Below, piece by piece: positions 51,486 through 60,248 of a DNA stretch of 64,000 nt (position 1 is its first letter; each line of letters opens with the position of its first letter). Both the position numbers and the translations under genes were made by a program. The stretch comes from UBA987 sp002292105. Lineage in GTDB: Bacteria > Bacteroidota > Bacteroidia > NS11-12g > UBA9320. Under the pieces are notes generated by a model. That model saw nothing but the letters and a program-made list of their open reading frames with translations. It was not told the origin of the DNA and ran no database searches. The stretch lies in NCBI GenBank assembly GCA_943846675.1, contig OX044357.1, forward strand, positions 1,922,001-1,986,000. Reading direction: 5' to 3'.

Positions 51486-53036
51486 TTAGACTGCAATTTC
51501 TTCGTCGTTCGAATCAAAGAAATGATACTCACCATAATGATAATTAGGGTCAGCGGTAACCTTCACCTTAATTTTATGCTTCAAAAACCATTTCCATGAT
51601 TTCCCAACAACGCCTTTGGTAAGAAAAGCCTCAACAAACGGGTGCGCAACCAATTCGATTTTCTTTGGTTTAGAAAAACTTAATATTTGATCCAGTTTAT
51701 GCTCAATCTCGTCCGTCAGTAATATGGATGCTTCTACTTTGCCTTCACCTTTACACATCGGGCAAGTCTCCGCGGTTGTTATGTTGGTTTCAGGTCTAAC
51801 ACGCTGACGTGTTATCTGCACCAATCCGAACTTGCTCATCGGAAGAATTGTATGCTTGGCAGGGTCATTCGACATCGCCTTTTTCAATTCTGCTAAGAGT
51901 GTTTTTTTATGGGCTGGATTACGTAAGTCAATGAAGTCAATAACTATTATCCCTCCCATATCACGCAGCCTCAATTGACGTGCGATCTCTTTAGCCGATT
52001 CGACATTTACATTCAATGCGTAGTCTTTCACATCCGCATTTCTGTTCTGTCTGTTACCGCTATTGACGTCGATGACGTGCAGTGCTTCGGTATGTTCTAT
52101 AATCAGATAGGGTCCACCAGCCATAGCAACTGATTTACCAAAAGACATCTTTATTTGTTTGTCAATTCCGAACTGAGAAAATATCGGTTCTTTCCCTTTG
52201 TACAGTTTAAGGACTTTTACAAGCTCAGGGGAGATGGATTCAAGAAACTGCTTCAACTCGCCATGGAACTTTGCATTGTTCGTTACAATGGCTGTAAATG
52301 GCTGGCTGAGCATGTCTCGCAATACCATGTGGCTGCGACTTGCTTCTCCAAGGATTAGTTCGCCAGGACCTGAGGATTTGAGGTTAGAAATGACCAGTTC
52401 CCATTTCTCTTGCAGTTGCATAAGGTCTCGATGTAAGTCTTGAACCGTTTTACCAACCGCCGCTGTACGGCAAATTAAGCCGTAGTTATTTCCTTTAAGG
52501 CTTTGGGTTAAATTTTTGAGACGATTGCATTCCTCCGCACTCTCAATTTTCTTTGAAACTGTAATGGAATTAATAAACGGGACAAGTATGAAATACTTAC
52601 CGGCAATTGAGATTTCCGTACTCAATTTAGGCCCCTTAGATGAGATAGGTTCTTTAGCAACCTGAACAAGAATTTTCTGACCTTTTCTTAAAACATCCGT
52701 AATCTTCCCTGTTTTTAGGGTATCCGGTTCAATTTTAAAATTAGTTAAGTCACCAGACTTGATGCCACCTTGTACAGCACCTTTGGTTAGTTTTACTAGT
52801 GATCTAATTTTAGGTCCGAGATCCTGATAATGTAGGAATGCGTCTCGGTGGTACCCAACGTCAACAAAGGTCGCGTTGAGCTCTTGTTTAAATTTTTTTA
52901 TTACGCCAAGATATAAATCACCAACCGAGAACCTAGAAGAAAAATCTTCTTCATGAAGTTCTACAAGTTTTTTATCTTGGAGTAATGCTATCCTCTCACC
53001 CGCGGAGCTGAAATCTATAATCAACTCGTTAGACAC
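51486..53036 (-). CDS. rng: Ribonuclease E/G family protein
   Basis: A 516-residue endoribonuclease of RNase G size. An S1-type RNA-binding domain spans about residues 38-125 (GDLYLGVIKKFKQELNATFVDVG). The catalytic core has HVIDVNSGNR and GGIIVIDFIDL with the Mg-binding aspartates, followed by the zinc-link CPMCKGEG. The C-terminal scaffold region of RNase E is absent. It probably acts in rRNA maturation and mRNA decay. The start is 10 bp after the tiny COX24-like gene. Confidence 0.93.
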   Translation of the reverse strand: MSNELIIDFSSAGERIALLQDKKLVELHEEDFSSRFSVGDLYLGVIKKFKQELNATFVDVGYHRDAFLHYQDLGPKIRSLVKLTKGAVQGGIKSGDLTNFKIEPDTLKTGKITDVLRKGQKILVQVAKEPISSKGPKLSTEISIAGKYFILVPFINSITVSKKIESAEECNRLKNLTQSLKGNNYGLICRTAAVGKTVQDLHRDLMQLQEKWELVISNLKSSGPGELILGEASRSHMVLRDMLSQPFTAIVTNNAKFHGELKQFLESISPELVKVLKLYKGKEPIFSQFGIDKQIKMSFGKSVAMAGGPYLIIEHTEALHVIDVNSGNRQNRNADVKDYALNVNVESAKEIARQLRLRDMGGIIVIDFIDLRNPAHKKTLLAELKKAMSNDPAKHTILPMSKFGLVQITRQRVRPETNITTAETCPMCKGEGKVEASILLTDEIEHKLDQILSFSKPKKIELVAHPFVEAFLTKGVVGKSWKWFLKHKIKVKVTADPNYHYGEYHFFDSNDEEIAV

Positions 53037-53046
53037 AGGCTAGATA

Positions 53047-53136
53047 TTATTTTTTCTTATGGCGATTTTTTCTAAGTCGCTTTTTTCTTTTGTGCGTCGC
53101 AATCTTATGACGCTTTCTTTTTTTACCGCTAGGCAT
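53047..53136 (-). CDS. Tiny basic protein, AURKAIP1/COX24-like (probable ribosomal protein)
   Basis: This 29-codon gene encodes a highly basic peptide starting MPSGKKRKRHKIATHKRKK and ending RLRKNRHKKK. The KRKRHK...HKRKKR pattern resembles the AURKAIP1/COX24 domain, which includes mitochondrial small-subunit protein mS38 and the actinobacterial ribosomal protein bS22. From memory, similar short frames next to Rne/Rng genes are common in Bacteroidota. The ATG start and TAA stop are clear, and it precedes the RNase E/G gene by 10 bp. The family call rests on composition and spacing and is moderately sure. Confidence 0.75.
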   Translation of the reverse strand: MPSGKKRKRHKIATHKRKKRLRKNRHKKK

Positions 53137-53181
53137 AATTTAATATATTAATTTTTTTATAACTCGCTTTTAATCTGCTCA

Positions 53182-53706
53182 TTACAAGCAATCCGAATCT
53201 CCGAGCTCTGCACAAATCATCTCTAATTGTGCTTTATACCCTTCGTTTTCGGGGTGCAAAGATAATAACTTTTGGTATCTTTTTTTAGCTTTATCGTATT
53301 GTCCACTTCGAATAGACATTTCACCCAAGGTCTCAATTGTTGGAACGTGGTTGGAATCAGTCGCAAGAATCTCTCTTAGGATAAAGATCCCTTGCATGGG
53401 TGCAGGAGAAGTTTCAATTTTTAACTTACCATAGGCAAGCATTTCATCTAAAGACATCCATCCATTTTCTTTTGCTTGAGCACAATAGGATAAGACCTCT
53501 TCGATATTTTCATCTGTAGATGTAGCACTTGGAAGATTTTCTGAGAGGTAGGCTTTGACAGTTGACTCTGACAAGACTACGGTTTCTTCCTTATTTTGTT
53601 TTGAATCGATGGTTACCGTGCTCGACTTTTTATTTCCTAAGAATAAATAAGCACCTAACCCAATGCTTAACACCAGTGCGATGCCAAGAATCTTGTTTCC
53701 ATTCAT
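53182..53706 (-). CDS. Membrane-anchored TPR protein
   Basis: A 174-residue protein with an N-terminal membrane anchor (residues 5-24, ILGIALVLSIGLGAYLFLG), a polar linker and a C-terminal pair of TPR helices (VPTIETLGEMSIRSGQYDKAKKRYQKLLSLHPEN). It ends in two cysteines within CAELGDSDCL. It is probably a protein-interaction module in the periplasm. It sits between the HU gene and the COX24-RNase E/G genes. Confidence 0.75.
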   Translation of the reverse strand: MNGNKILGIALVLSIGLGAYLFLGNKKSSTVTIDSKQNKEETVVLSESTVKAYLSENLPSATSTDENIEEVLSYCAQAKENGWMSLDEMLAYGKLKIETSPAPMQGIFILREILATDSNHVPTIETLGEMSIRSGQYDKAKKRYQKLLSLHPENEGYKAQLEMICAELGDSDCL

Positions 53707-53717
53707 ATAATCTTAGA

Positions 53718-54017
53718 TTATAGTAGTTTACGTACTTCTTCGCTTTTCTTAACCCTGTCAACGAAAGTTTTTGCAGGCTTAAATTTTGGAATAAAATGCT
53801 CAGGAATAGTAATTTGGGTATTCTTCGAGATATTTCTAGCTACTTTTTCCGCCCTCTTTTTAAGCGTAAAACTGCCAAACCCTCGGAAATAGACATTGTC
53901 TCCTTTCGCTAAGGAGCCCTTTACAACCTTAAAAAAGGTCTCAACCGTTTCTTGAACATCGTTTCTTTCGATTCCAGTTCTTTCCGCGATTTCGTTAATT
54001 ACTTCTGCTTTAGTCAT
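53718..54017 (-). CDS. HU/IHF family DNA-binding protein
   Basis: A 99-residue nucleoid protein. TKAEVINEIAERTGIERNDVQETVETFF forms the dimerisation helices, YFRGFGSFTLKKR is the beta-saddle signature, and ARNISKNTQITIPEHFIPKFKPAKTF is the DNA-intercalating arm with its proline. It bends DNA. It heads the minus-strand group leading to rlmH and is divergent from mutY. Confidence 0.94.
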   Translation of the reverse strand: MTKAEVINEIAERTGIERNDVQETVETFFKVVKGSLAKGDNVYFRGFGSFTLKKRAEKVARNISKNTQITIPEHFIPKFKPAKTFVDRVKKSEEVRKLL

Positions 54018-54122
54018 TTTTTTTGTGCTTTTTATCCAATCTTTGCCAGATAATTGTCTTGCAATTATAGATAATAATTTAATACGGAAAGCTAGTATTC
54101 AATCTTTTACAAAAAAAATCCC

Positions 54123-55181
54123 ATGAATTATTCGTTTACCGTTACCCTTCAAAAGTGGTATATCAACCACAAACGTCCTTTACCTTGGCGTGACATTTCA
54201 AACCCATACCTGATTTGGTTAAGCGAAATAATTTTACAACAAACTCGTGTTTCACAAGGTTTACCGTATTACGAACGCTTTGTCGAACAATTTCCCACCA
54301 TCAAAGACCTTGCGGCTGCTTCAGAAGACGAAATTCTTACGCTTTGGCAAGGATTAGGATATTATTCTCGGGGTAGAAATATGTTAAAATGCGCCAAAAT
54401 GATCGTCGCAAACTACGACGGGGTATTTCCTTCTGAAATAAAAGAGGTAAAAAAACTCCCAGGAATAGGTGATTACACAGCTAGTGCGATTTTGTCTTTT
54501 GCTTTTGATCAGGCTCATCCGGTTCTTGATGGCAATGTGTATCGGGTTTTGTCGCGGTATTACGGCATAGACATACCCATCAACACGCCGCTCGCTTTTA
54601 AAACCTTTAAAAGCCTTGCAGGCGAAATACTTGACAAGAAAAATCCAGCGCAACACAACCAAGCAATTATGGAATTTGGTGCCCTGCATTGCACGCCTAA
54701 GAAGCCAGATTGCGGTGCTTGTGTGTTTAATGAAACGTGTGTTGCCGCCAGAGAAGGAAAGGTGCAAAACTTGCCTGTAAAGTTGAAAGCAAAAGCCAAG
54801 AGAATCCGTCATTTCAACTACCTTGTTGTTCTGTCGAACGACAAAACTTGGATTAAAAAAAGAAAGTCTAAAGATATTTGGCAAGGTCTGTTTGAATTTC
54901 CGCTTCTTGAAACCCCACAGGCGCTGAGTAACGCCCAATTTATCACATCCGTTGACTCGGAATTTGGCATTACAAATCCTCAGGTAAAAAAGGTGGATTC
55001 AATCAAGCATTTATTAACACATCAAACTATTTATGCAGATTTCTGGGTAGTTACGTCGTCACACTTCAATTTTAATGGAATTTCAGATACTTTTGAAGTA
55101 GATTTACAAGCATTAGGAACTGAATACGCTATACCCGTATTAATCAGTAAATTCTTGGAATCACCCTTAATGAACGTGTAA
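54123..55181 (+). CDS. mutY: A/G-specific adenine glycosylase MutY
   Basis: A 352-residue base-excision repair enzyme removing adenine opposite 8-oxoguanine. Catalytic Glu35 is in LSEIILQQTRV. The helix-hairpin-helix KKLPGIGDYTASAI leads to catalytic Asp136 in HPVLDGNV. The [4Fe-4S] cluster cysteines 190, 197, 200 and 206 have the C-x6-C-x2-C-x5-C spacing, and a NUDIX-like C-terminal domain starts near residue 235. It is the first gene of mutY-ssb-gldE-gldD, an arrangement familiar in Flavobacteria. Confidence 0.97.
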   Translation: MNYSFTVTLQKWYINHKRPLPWRDISNPYLIWLSEIILQQTRVSQGLPYYERFVEQFPTIKDLAAASEDEILTLWQGLGYYSRGRNMLKCAKMIVANYDGVFPSEIKEVKKLPGIGDYTASAILSFAFDQAHPVLDGNVYRVLSRYYGIDIPINTPLAFKTFKSLAGEILDKKNPAQHNQAIMEFGALHCTPKKPDCGACVFNETCVAAREGKVQNLPVKLKAKAKRIRHFNYLVVLSNDKTWIKKRKSKDIWQGLFEFPLLETPQALSNAQFITSVDSEFGITNPQVKKVDSIKHLLTHQTIYADFWVVTSSHFNFNGISDTFEVDLQALGTEYAIPVLISKFLESPLMNV

Positions 55182-55621
55182 TGTCAATAAACAAAGTCAT
55201 ATTAGTTGGTAACCTGGGCTCTGACCCTGAGGTAAAATATCTTGATGGCGACCGCGCTGTTGCAAACTTTTCTCTAGCAACGAACGAGTCTTACAATGAC
55301 AAACAAGGTAATCGAGTGACGCAAACTGAATGGCACCGAATTGAGATGTGGGACTCTCTTGCAAAAGTGGCCGAAAAATATTTGACTAAAGGACGACAGG
55401 TATACATTGAGGGGAAGATAAAAACCGACAAATGGACAGATCAAAATGGTGTCGATAAATACACCACGCGTATTCGTGCAAACGTTTTACAAATGTTGGG
55501 AAATCGAGAAGATAGACCAGACAATGCAAAACAGCCAGATGTACAGCCACAGAAACAACCTGTTCAAGAACCTCAAGCCCCTAGCCCTGAACCAGATGGA
55601 CTTGATGATCTTCCATTTTAA
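55181..55621 (+). CDS. ssb: Single-stranded DNA-binding protein
   Basis: A 146-residue SSB with an N-terminal OB fold (VILVGNLGSDPEVKYL, ATNESYNDKQGNRVTQTEWHRI, KYLTKGRQVYIEGKI). A Gln/Pro-rich linker leads to the acidic tip DGLDDLPF, which recruits repair and replication partners. The ATG overlaps the mutY stop by 1 bp. Confidence 0.96.
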   Translation: MSINKVILVGNLGSDPEVKYLDGDRAVANFSLATNESYNDKQGNRVTQTEWHRIEMWDSLAKVAEKYLTKGRQVYIEGKIKTDKWTDQNGVDKYTTRIRANVLQMLGNREDRPDNAKQPDVQPQKQPVQEPQAPSPEPDGLDDLPF

Positions 55622-55631
55622 TACGTAAACT

Positions 55632-57005
55632 TTGGAAGGAGAACAGGAACAACAGATCGCCTTATTCTTTACATTGCTGGAGCAAGTGCCACCAGTCATT
55701 AATATTTTGCAATCCGTAGGACTGTTTATTGTTATCGTTGGATTGGTGTTTTTATCTGGATTAATATCTGGTTCAGAAAACGCCTTTTTTAGCCTAAGTC
55801 TTGATGATTTAAACACGCTAGAAGAAAAACAAACCAGATCCTCAAACTTTGCGCTAAAGCTGCTAAACATTCCCGATCGAGTAGAAGCCACTCAAAATTT
55901 GCTGGCGACTATCCTCATTTTGAATAATTTTATCAATATTTCTATCATCATTGCCTCTTCTTATCTCCTTGGAGATTTATGGCAGATATTAGATTTGGCC
56001 ACGTGGGCCGTTGTGGCAATAGAAATAGGTGTTATCACATTTGTATTGGTATTGTTTGGCGAGATTATTCCTAAAATTTATGCCACGCAGAACAACTTAA
56101 CGTTGGTTTACATAACAGCTCCAATTCTGTTTTATGCAAACAAAGTGTTGGCCCCTTTTGTATGGGCCCTAACCAAAAGTACATCGCTGATTGACTCTCG
56201 AATTGCAAGAACCCAAAAGGCGGTGAGTTTGGAGGAACTCAATCAAGCCATAGAAATTGCATCTGAAGACGACAATATTGAAGAAAAGAATATCCTCAAA
56301 GGACTGGTTAACTATGGCAATATAAGCGTGAAGCAGATTATGCGACCAAGAATGGACGTATCTGCCGTTGACGTAAATATGGAGCAGCAGGAATTGATTG
56401 ACTTAATCAAAGACATGGGGTACTCCAGAGTTCCTGTTTTCGAAGATAGCTTCGACAAAATTGTAGGTATTTTGTATATCAAAGATTTGTTACCTGTATT
56501 AACCAATATTTCGAACCAGAAATGGCAATCGTTTATGAGGGATCCATTTTTTGTACCGGAAAATAAAAAAATCGATGACCTTCTTGAAGAGTTCCAAGAC
56601 AAGCGGATTCACATGGCCATTGTCGTTGATGAATATGGCGGTTCAGAAGGAATTGTAACTATGGAGGATATTTTAGAGGAAATCTTTGGCGACCTTGTAG
56701 ACGAATTTGATGAAGACGAACTGGTTTATTCTAAACTAGATGAATCCACATACATATTTGAAGGCAAAGCATTATTAACTGACATGTGCAAGATTTTTGA
56801 GCTCAATACGGATTACTTTGAGGAAGTTAAAGGTGAGGCGGATACATTAGGTGGGTTGTTAACGGAAATGCATCAAGATATTCCAAATCGAGGAGATGTA
56901 CTAAACCATGCCAATTTTGAGTTTAAAATTGAAAGCGCTGATAAACGTCGTGTAAAGCGTGTAAAAGTAAGTTATGAACCTGATTCTGAGGAAGCTGAAG
57001 TATAG
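55632..57005 (+). CDS. gldE: Gliding motility-associated protein GldE (CNNM/CBS family)
   Basis: A 457-residue membrane protein. A CNNM-type domain with four helices (about 20-190) contains FLSGLISGSENAFFSL. A CBS pair (about 218-335) contains QIMRPRMDVSAVDV and VDEYGGSEGIVTMEDILEEIFGDL, and a CorC/HlyC domain follows to about 445. GldE partners GldD in flavobacterial gliding, though the fold is related to magnesium transporters. The TTG start lies 10 bp after ssb. The 3' end overlaps gldD by 32 bp. Confidence 0.92.
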   Translation: MEGEQEQQIALFFTLLEQVPPVINILQSVGLFIVIVGLVFLSGLISGSENAFFSLSLDDLNTLEEKQTRSSNFALKLLNIPDRVEATQNLLATILILNNFINISIIIASSYLLGDLWQILDLATWAVVAIEIGVITFVLVLFGEIIPKIYATQNNLTLVYITAPILFYANKVLAPFVWALTKSTSLIDSRIARTQKAVSLEELNQAIEIASEDDNIEEKNILKGLVNYGNISVKQIMRPRMDVSAVDVNMEQQELIDLIKDMGYSRVPVFEDSFDKIVGILYIKDLLPVLTNISNQKWQSFMRDPFFVPENKKIDDLLEEFQDKRIHMAIVVDEYGGSEGIVTMEDILEEIFGDLVDEFDEDELVYSKLDESTYIFEGKALLTDMCKIFELNTDYFEEVKGEADTLGGLLTEMHQDIPNRGDVLNHANFEFKIESADKRRVKRVKVSYEPDSEEAEV

Positions 57006-57579
57006 TTATCGTTTACAATTCATTGCATTTTTAGCTTTGGCGAGTCTAACAGGCTGTGGAAATTATACACCCAAACCGCATGGTTTCCCAAAGGTTGATT
57101 TCCCTGAAAAACGATATAAGACATTCAATGACGACTGCGCTTTTCACTTCGACATTCCGGATTACGCTATCGTAGAGAAAGACACACATAGGCATTCTGA
57201 ACCGTGTTGGTATAACATCAAGTTCCCAAGCTTTGGTGCTACCATTTACTTAACGTATAAACCAATTCGCGGTATAGATCAATTGGATTCGTTGTCTGAT
57301 GAAGCGTTCAAACTAGCTGGCGAACACCGCAAAAAGGCGGACGCGATTGAAGAAAAAGAGATTTATATCAAACGTACCGAATCAAAAGGAATGATTTTCG
57401 AATTGATGGGTCCGGCGGCCACACCTTTTAATTTCTACATTTCAGATGAAAAGCATCACTATGTGCGGGGGGCATTTTACTTTGACAATCATACAAACAC
57501 AGATTCCGTTGCTCCGGTCTATGACTTTCTTAAAATGGATATGATGAATTTGATTAATAGCCTAGAATGGCATGATTAA
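56974..57579 (+). CDS. gldD: Gliding motility lipoprotein GldD
   Basis: A 201-residue lipoprotein with a basic start, a hydrophobic stretch and lipobox ASLTGC (Cys28). PKPHGFPKVDFPEKRYKTF opens the mature protein, as in known GldD, and the PCWYNIKFPSFGATIYLTYKPI strand follows. It is essential for gliding in Flavobacterium and localises to the envelope. Its TAA stop shares TTAA with the convergent M23 gene. Confidence 0.92.
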   Translation: MNLILRKLKYSYRLQFIAFLALASLTGCGNYTPKPHGFPKVDFPEKRYKTFNDDCAFHFDIPDYAIVEKDTHRHSEPCWYNIKFPSFGATIYLTYKPIRGIDQLDSLSDEAFKLAGEHRKKADAIEEKEIYIKRTESKGMIFELMGPAATPFNFYISDEKHHYVRGAFYFDNHTNTDSVAPVYDFLKMDMMNLINSLEWHD

Positions 57580-58478
57580 CGGACACGCAAACTTCTACCA
57601 ATTCTTAAGGTAGTACTTCTTGAAATACCATTCAATCTGCATAAACGGTCTACAGACGTTCCGTAACGTTTACTAATTCTCCATAGAGAATCACCTGAAC
57701 GCACACGGTAATATAAACGTCCGCTAGGGTTTGGCGCCCCTGACGCATATTTTGCTGTGTATTTGAAATCCGTTATGCTTAAATCTACAGTATCCATTTT
57801 TAAGCTATGGTCTGTAAATGAAATAATCTTGTTTGGATTTATTTGGCAACCTCTATATAACACTTCAAAGTGCAAATGGCTTCCTGTCGACCGACCTGTG
57901 TTACCACCAAGGCCAATGACCTCACCTGCCTTTATTGTTTGATTGGGTACCGCAATTCGTTTGGATAAATGACCATAGAGGGTTTCTAATCCATTGTAAT
58001 GTCTGATCACAATATAATGGCCAAAACCTCCATAATTATATTTTGCGATACGGACAACGCCGTCAAAAGCTGCGTAAACAGAGTCTCCAGTTTGCAAATC
58101 AATGTCAATACCTTTATGCATCCTGTAGCGTCTCCAACCAAAATTACTGGTTATCGGGCCGTTACATGGATGATGGTAAGCACATTCTGATTCTACTAAA
58201 GACAAAGAAACAGCAACAGAAGTATCACCAGGCTCAACTTTAGGTTGATCAAGGTGAAGTGAGTCCCAACTATAGTCGTATAAATCCGAGCAAGGAATTA
58301 GAGACGTATCAAACGCAAAGTAATTAACATATTTCACATCTGCCCCATCCGAAACATTTGGCGCAATCGAATCAATTGGTTCAACCGGCAAGTTTGCTTG
58401 CAGCGATGCAACGGCCAATGGCTGTGCCATGGTGCTCAGTCCAACTAATGTTAATGCTATACTTAATGCCAGTTTCAT
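57576..58478 (-). CDS. M23 metallopeptidase with LysM domain
   Basis: A 300-residue exported endopeptidase. A signal peptide (MKLALSIALTLVGLSTMA) and a variable region precede the LytM domain (about 105-220) with zinc ligands in MHKGIDID (His121, Asp125) and STGSHLHFE (His201/203). A LysM domain (257-300) begins YYRVRSGDSLWRISKRYGTS and binds peptidoglycan. It likely cuts cell-wall cross-links. The gene follows ribF with a 4-bp overlap. Confidence 0.92.
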   Translation of the reverse strand: MKLALSIALTLVGLSTMAQPLAVASLQANLPVEPIDSIAPNVSDGADVKYVNYFAFDTSLIPCSDLYDYSWDSLHLDQPKVEPGDTSVAVSLSLVESECAYHHPCNGPITSNFGWRRYRMHKGIDIDLQTGDSVYAAFDGVVRIAKYNYGGFGHYIVIRHYNGLETLYGHLSKRIAVPNQTIKAGEVIGLGGNTGRSTGSHLHFEVLYRGCQINPNKIISFTDHSLKMDTVDLSITDFKYTAKYASGAPNPSGRLYYRVRSGDSLWRISKRYGTSVDRLCRLNGISRSTTLRIGRSLRVR

Positions 58479-59404
58479 ATCTCAAAAAACGCTTTTATCT
58501 CAGTTTGATCGGTTTTCAGTTGCTCTACCAATTGTTCCTGATTTTCAAATTTACGCTCATCCCTCCAACGTTTAAAGAACAAAATTTCAATTTCTTGTCC
58601 ATAAATGTTGTCACTAAAGTCGAAAATATGCGTTTCGATAGCCAATTCATTCATTTTAAACGTAGGACGTGTACCTATATTTAACATTCCAAATAGGGTT
58701 TCGTTTGCAATTATCACTTTTACGGCATAAACCCCTATTTTGGGAACGAGCTTATAAGGATCTAATTCTCCAAGGTTAGCCGTTGGAAAACCTAATTCCG
58801 TTCCTTTTTGTTGTCCTGAAACGACCATTCCGGAAATACTAAACGGCCTTCCCATGAAGTCATTGGCAAGTTCCAGATCTCCGTCTAATAAGGCCTTACG
58901 CACCTGCGAAGAGCTTACAATGCAATCGTTTATGTCTTGTTCAGGAATTTGTTCAACTTCATAGTTAAACTCATTGGCATATTTTTCTATTTCAAGAATA
59001 GACCCCTCTCGGTTTTTGCCAAACCGATGGTCATACCCTATGATTATGGTAGAAATGTGAAGTTTCTTTACCAGGATGTCTCTAATAAAACCGAATGGTG
59101 TTATGCGACTTAAGTCTTTGGTGAAAGGAAGAATAATCAAATAATCAAGTCCAAAAGACTTTAGTAGTTTCGCTTTTTCTTCAATGCTTGTAATGAGCTT
59201 AAGCTCATTATCTTCTGGGTACAAAACCAGTCGAGGGTGCGGATAAAACGTAAGTAAAACAGACCGCCCATTAATTTGCTGTGCACGGGTAACCAATTGG
59301 GTTAAGATTTTTTGATGCCCTAGATGAACGCCATCAAAGGTTCCTTGAGTCAGAACAACTGGACTCTCAGGTTGAAATTCATCTAAATCACGTATAATCT
59401 GCAT
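58475..59404 (-). CDS. ribF: Bifunctional riboflavin kinase/FAD synthetase RibF
   Basis: A 309-residue enzyme. The N-terminal FAD synthetase has GTFDGVHLGHQKIL and IIIGYDHRFGKNREG. The C-terminal riboflavin kinase has GQQKGTELGFPTANL. It makes FMN and FAD, which the Na+-NQR complex and ApbE in this window also consume. It lies between truB and the M23 gene on the same strand. Confidence 0.96.
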   Translation of the reverse strand: MQIIRDLDEFQPESPVVLTQGTFDGVHLGHQKILTQLVTRAQQINGRSVLLTFYPHPRLVLYPEDNELKLITSIEEKAKLLKSFGLDYLIILPFTKDLSRITPFGFIRDILVKKLHISTIIIGYDHRFGKNREGSILEIEKYANEFNYEVEQIPEQDINDCIVSSSQVRKALLDGDLELANDFMGRPFSISGMVVSGQQKGTELGFPTANLGELDPYKLVPKIGVYAVKVIIANETLFGMLNIGTRPTFKMNELAIETHIFDFSDNIYGQEIEILFFKRWRDERKFENQEQLVEQLKTDQTEIKAFFEI

Positions 59405-59440
59405 GAAATACTTACAAAGTTGGCGAATATACGGCAGACC

Positions 59441-60115
59441 TTACTTTAATGCCTTGACCATTTCTTCAAATGTTTCAATGGAGTAAGCATCTTCAATTTT
59501 AAACTCCCCGATGCGTGTTCGCCGCAATTCTGACATGTATGCGCCACAACCTAAAGCTTCACCTAAATCACGCGCGATACTGCGTATATACGTACCCTTG
59601 CCACAAACGATTTTAAAGCCAATATGTGGTGGTTCGAAACTGGTTATCTCAAAACTATGAATCGTCACTTCTTTGGGTTGAATAACAACGTCTTCTCCTT
59701 TTCTGGCCTTGCTATATGCCCGCTCTCCACCTACTTTAACAGCAGAAAAAATGGGTGGTTTTTGGAGAATACTTCCGACAAAGTGCTCTTGTATACAGGT
59801 TTCAACTCCTTCTAAAGTAATCTGATCAAACGACAACGGATTCTCCTCAGGCTGCTCAGCATCATACGATGCAGTTGTAACCCCTAACTTAAACTTACCC
59901 GTATATTCCTTTTCTTGACCTTGATACGTATTGATGATTTTTGTGTGTTTACCTGTGCAGATGACAAGTAAACCTGTAGCCAACGGATCTAACGTTCCTG
60001 CATGCCCAACTTTCTTGGCCTTAGTCAGAAACCGAACCTTTTTTACCACATGAAACGAAGACCATGTTGCAGGTTTGTCTATACAGATGGTTTGTCCAGC
60101 GTTAAAGTCTATCAT
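59441..60115 (-). CDS. truB: tRNA pseudouridine(55) synthase TruB
   Basis: A 224-residue enzyme forming pseudouridine 55 in the tRNA T loop. KVGHAGTLDPLATGLLVI carries catalytic Asp43. QKPPIFSAVKVGGERAYSKAR and GKGTYIRSIARDLG are further signatures. It lacks the C-terminal PUA domain of the long form, as is usual in Bacteroidota. Confidence 0.95.
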   Translation of the reverse strand: MIDFNAGQTICIDKPATWSSFHVVKKVRFLTKAKKVGHAGTLDPLATGLLVICTGKHTKIINTYQGQEKEYTGKFKLGVTTASYDAEQPEENPLSFDQITLEGVETCIQEHFVGSILQKPPIFSAVKVGGERAYSKARKGEDVVIQPKEVTIHSFEITSFEPPHIGFKIVCGKGTYIRSIARDLGEALGCGAYMSELRRTRIGEFKIEDAYSIETFEEMVKALK

Positions 60116-60225
60116 ATAACCGCAAATTAAATGCGATTTTAGACGGATGTTGCACTCATTTCAATTTTCTTGATGAACACTACAGCAATTGACTTGTTGA
60201 ATTATTCAAGCTTGAAATTATGCCC

Positions 60226-60233
60226 TATCTTTG
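60226..60233 (+). promoter_or_regulatory. Candidate -7 box TATCTTTG of fni-hmgR
   Basis: An exact TAnnTTTG match 15 nt before the ATG at 60249. A transcript from it would start near 60240, downstream of the alternative TTG at 60231, which supports the ATG. The -33 partner is unclear. Confidence 0.5.
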
Positions 60234-60248
60234 AGGGTTCTAATTCTT

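Noticed and set aside
54384..54938. 184-codon open frame on the minus strand
   Set aside because: It is antisense to mutY over its helix-hairpin-helix and iron-sulphur region. The mutY protein is complete and conserved.
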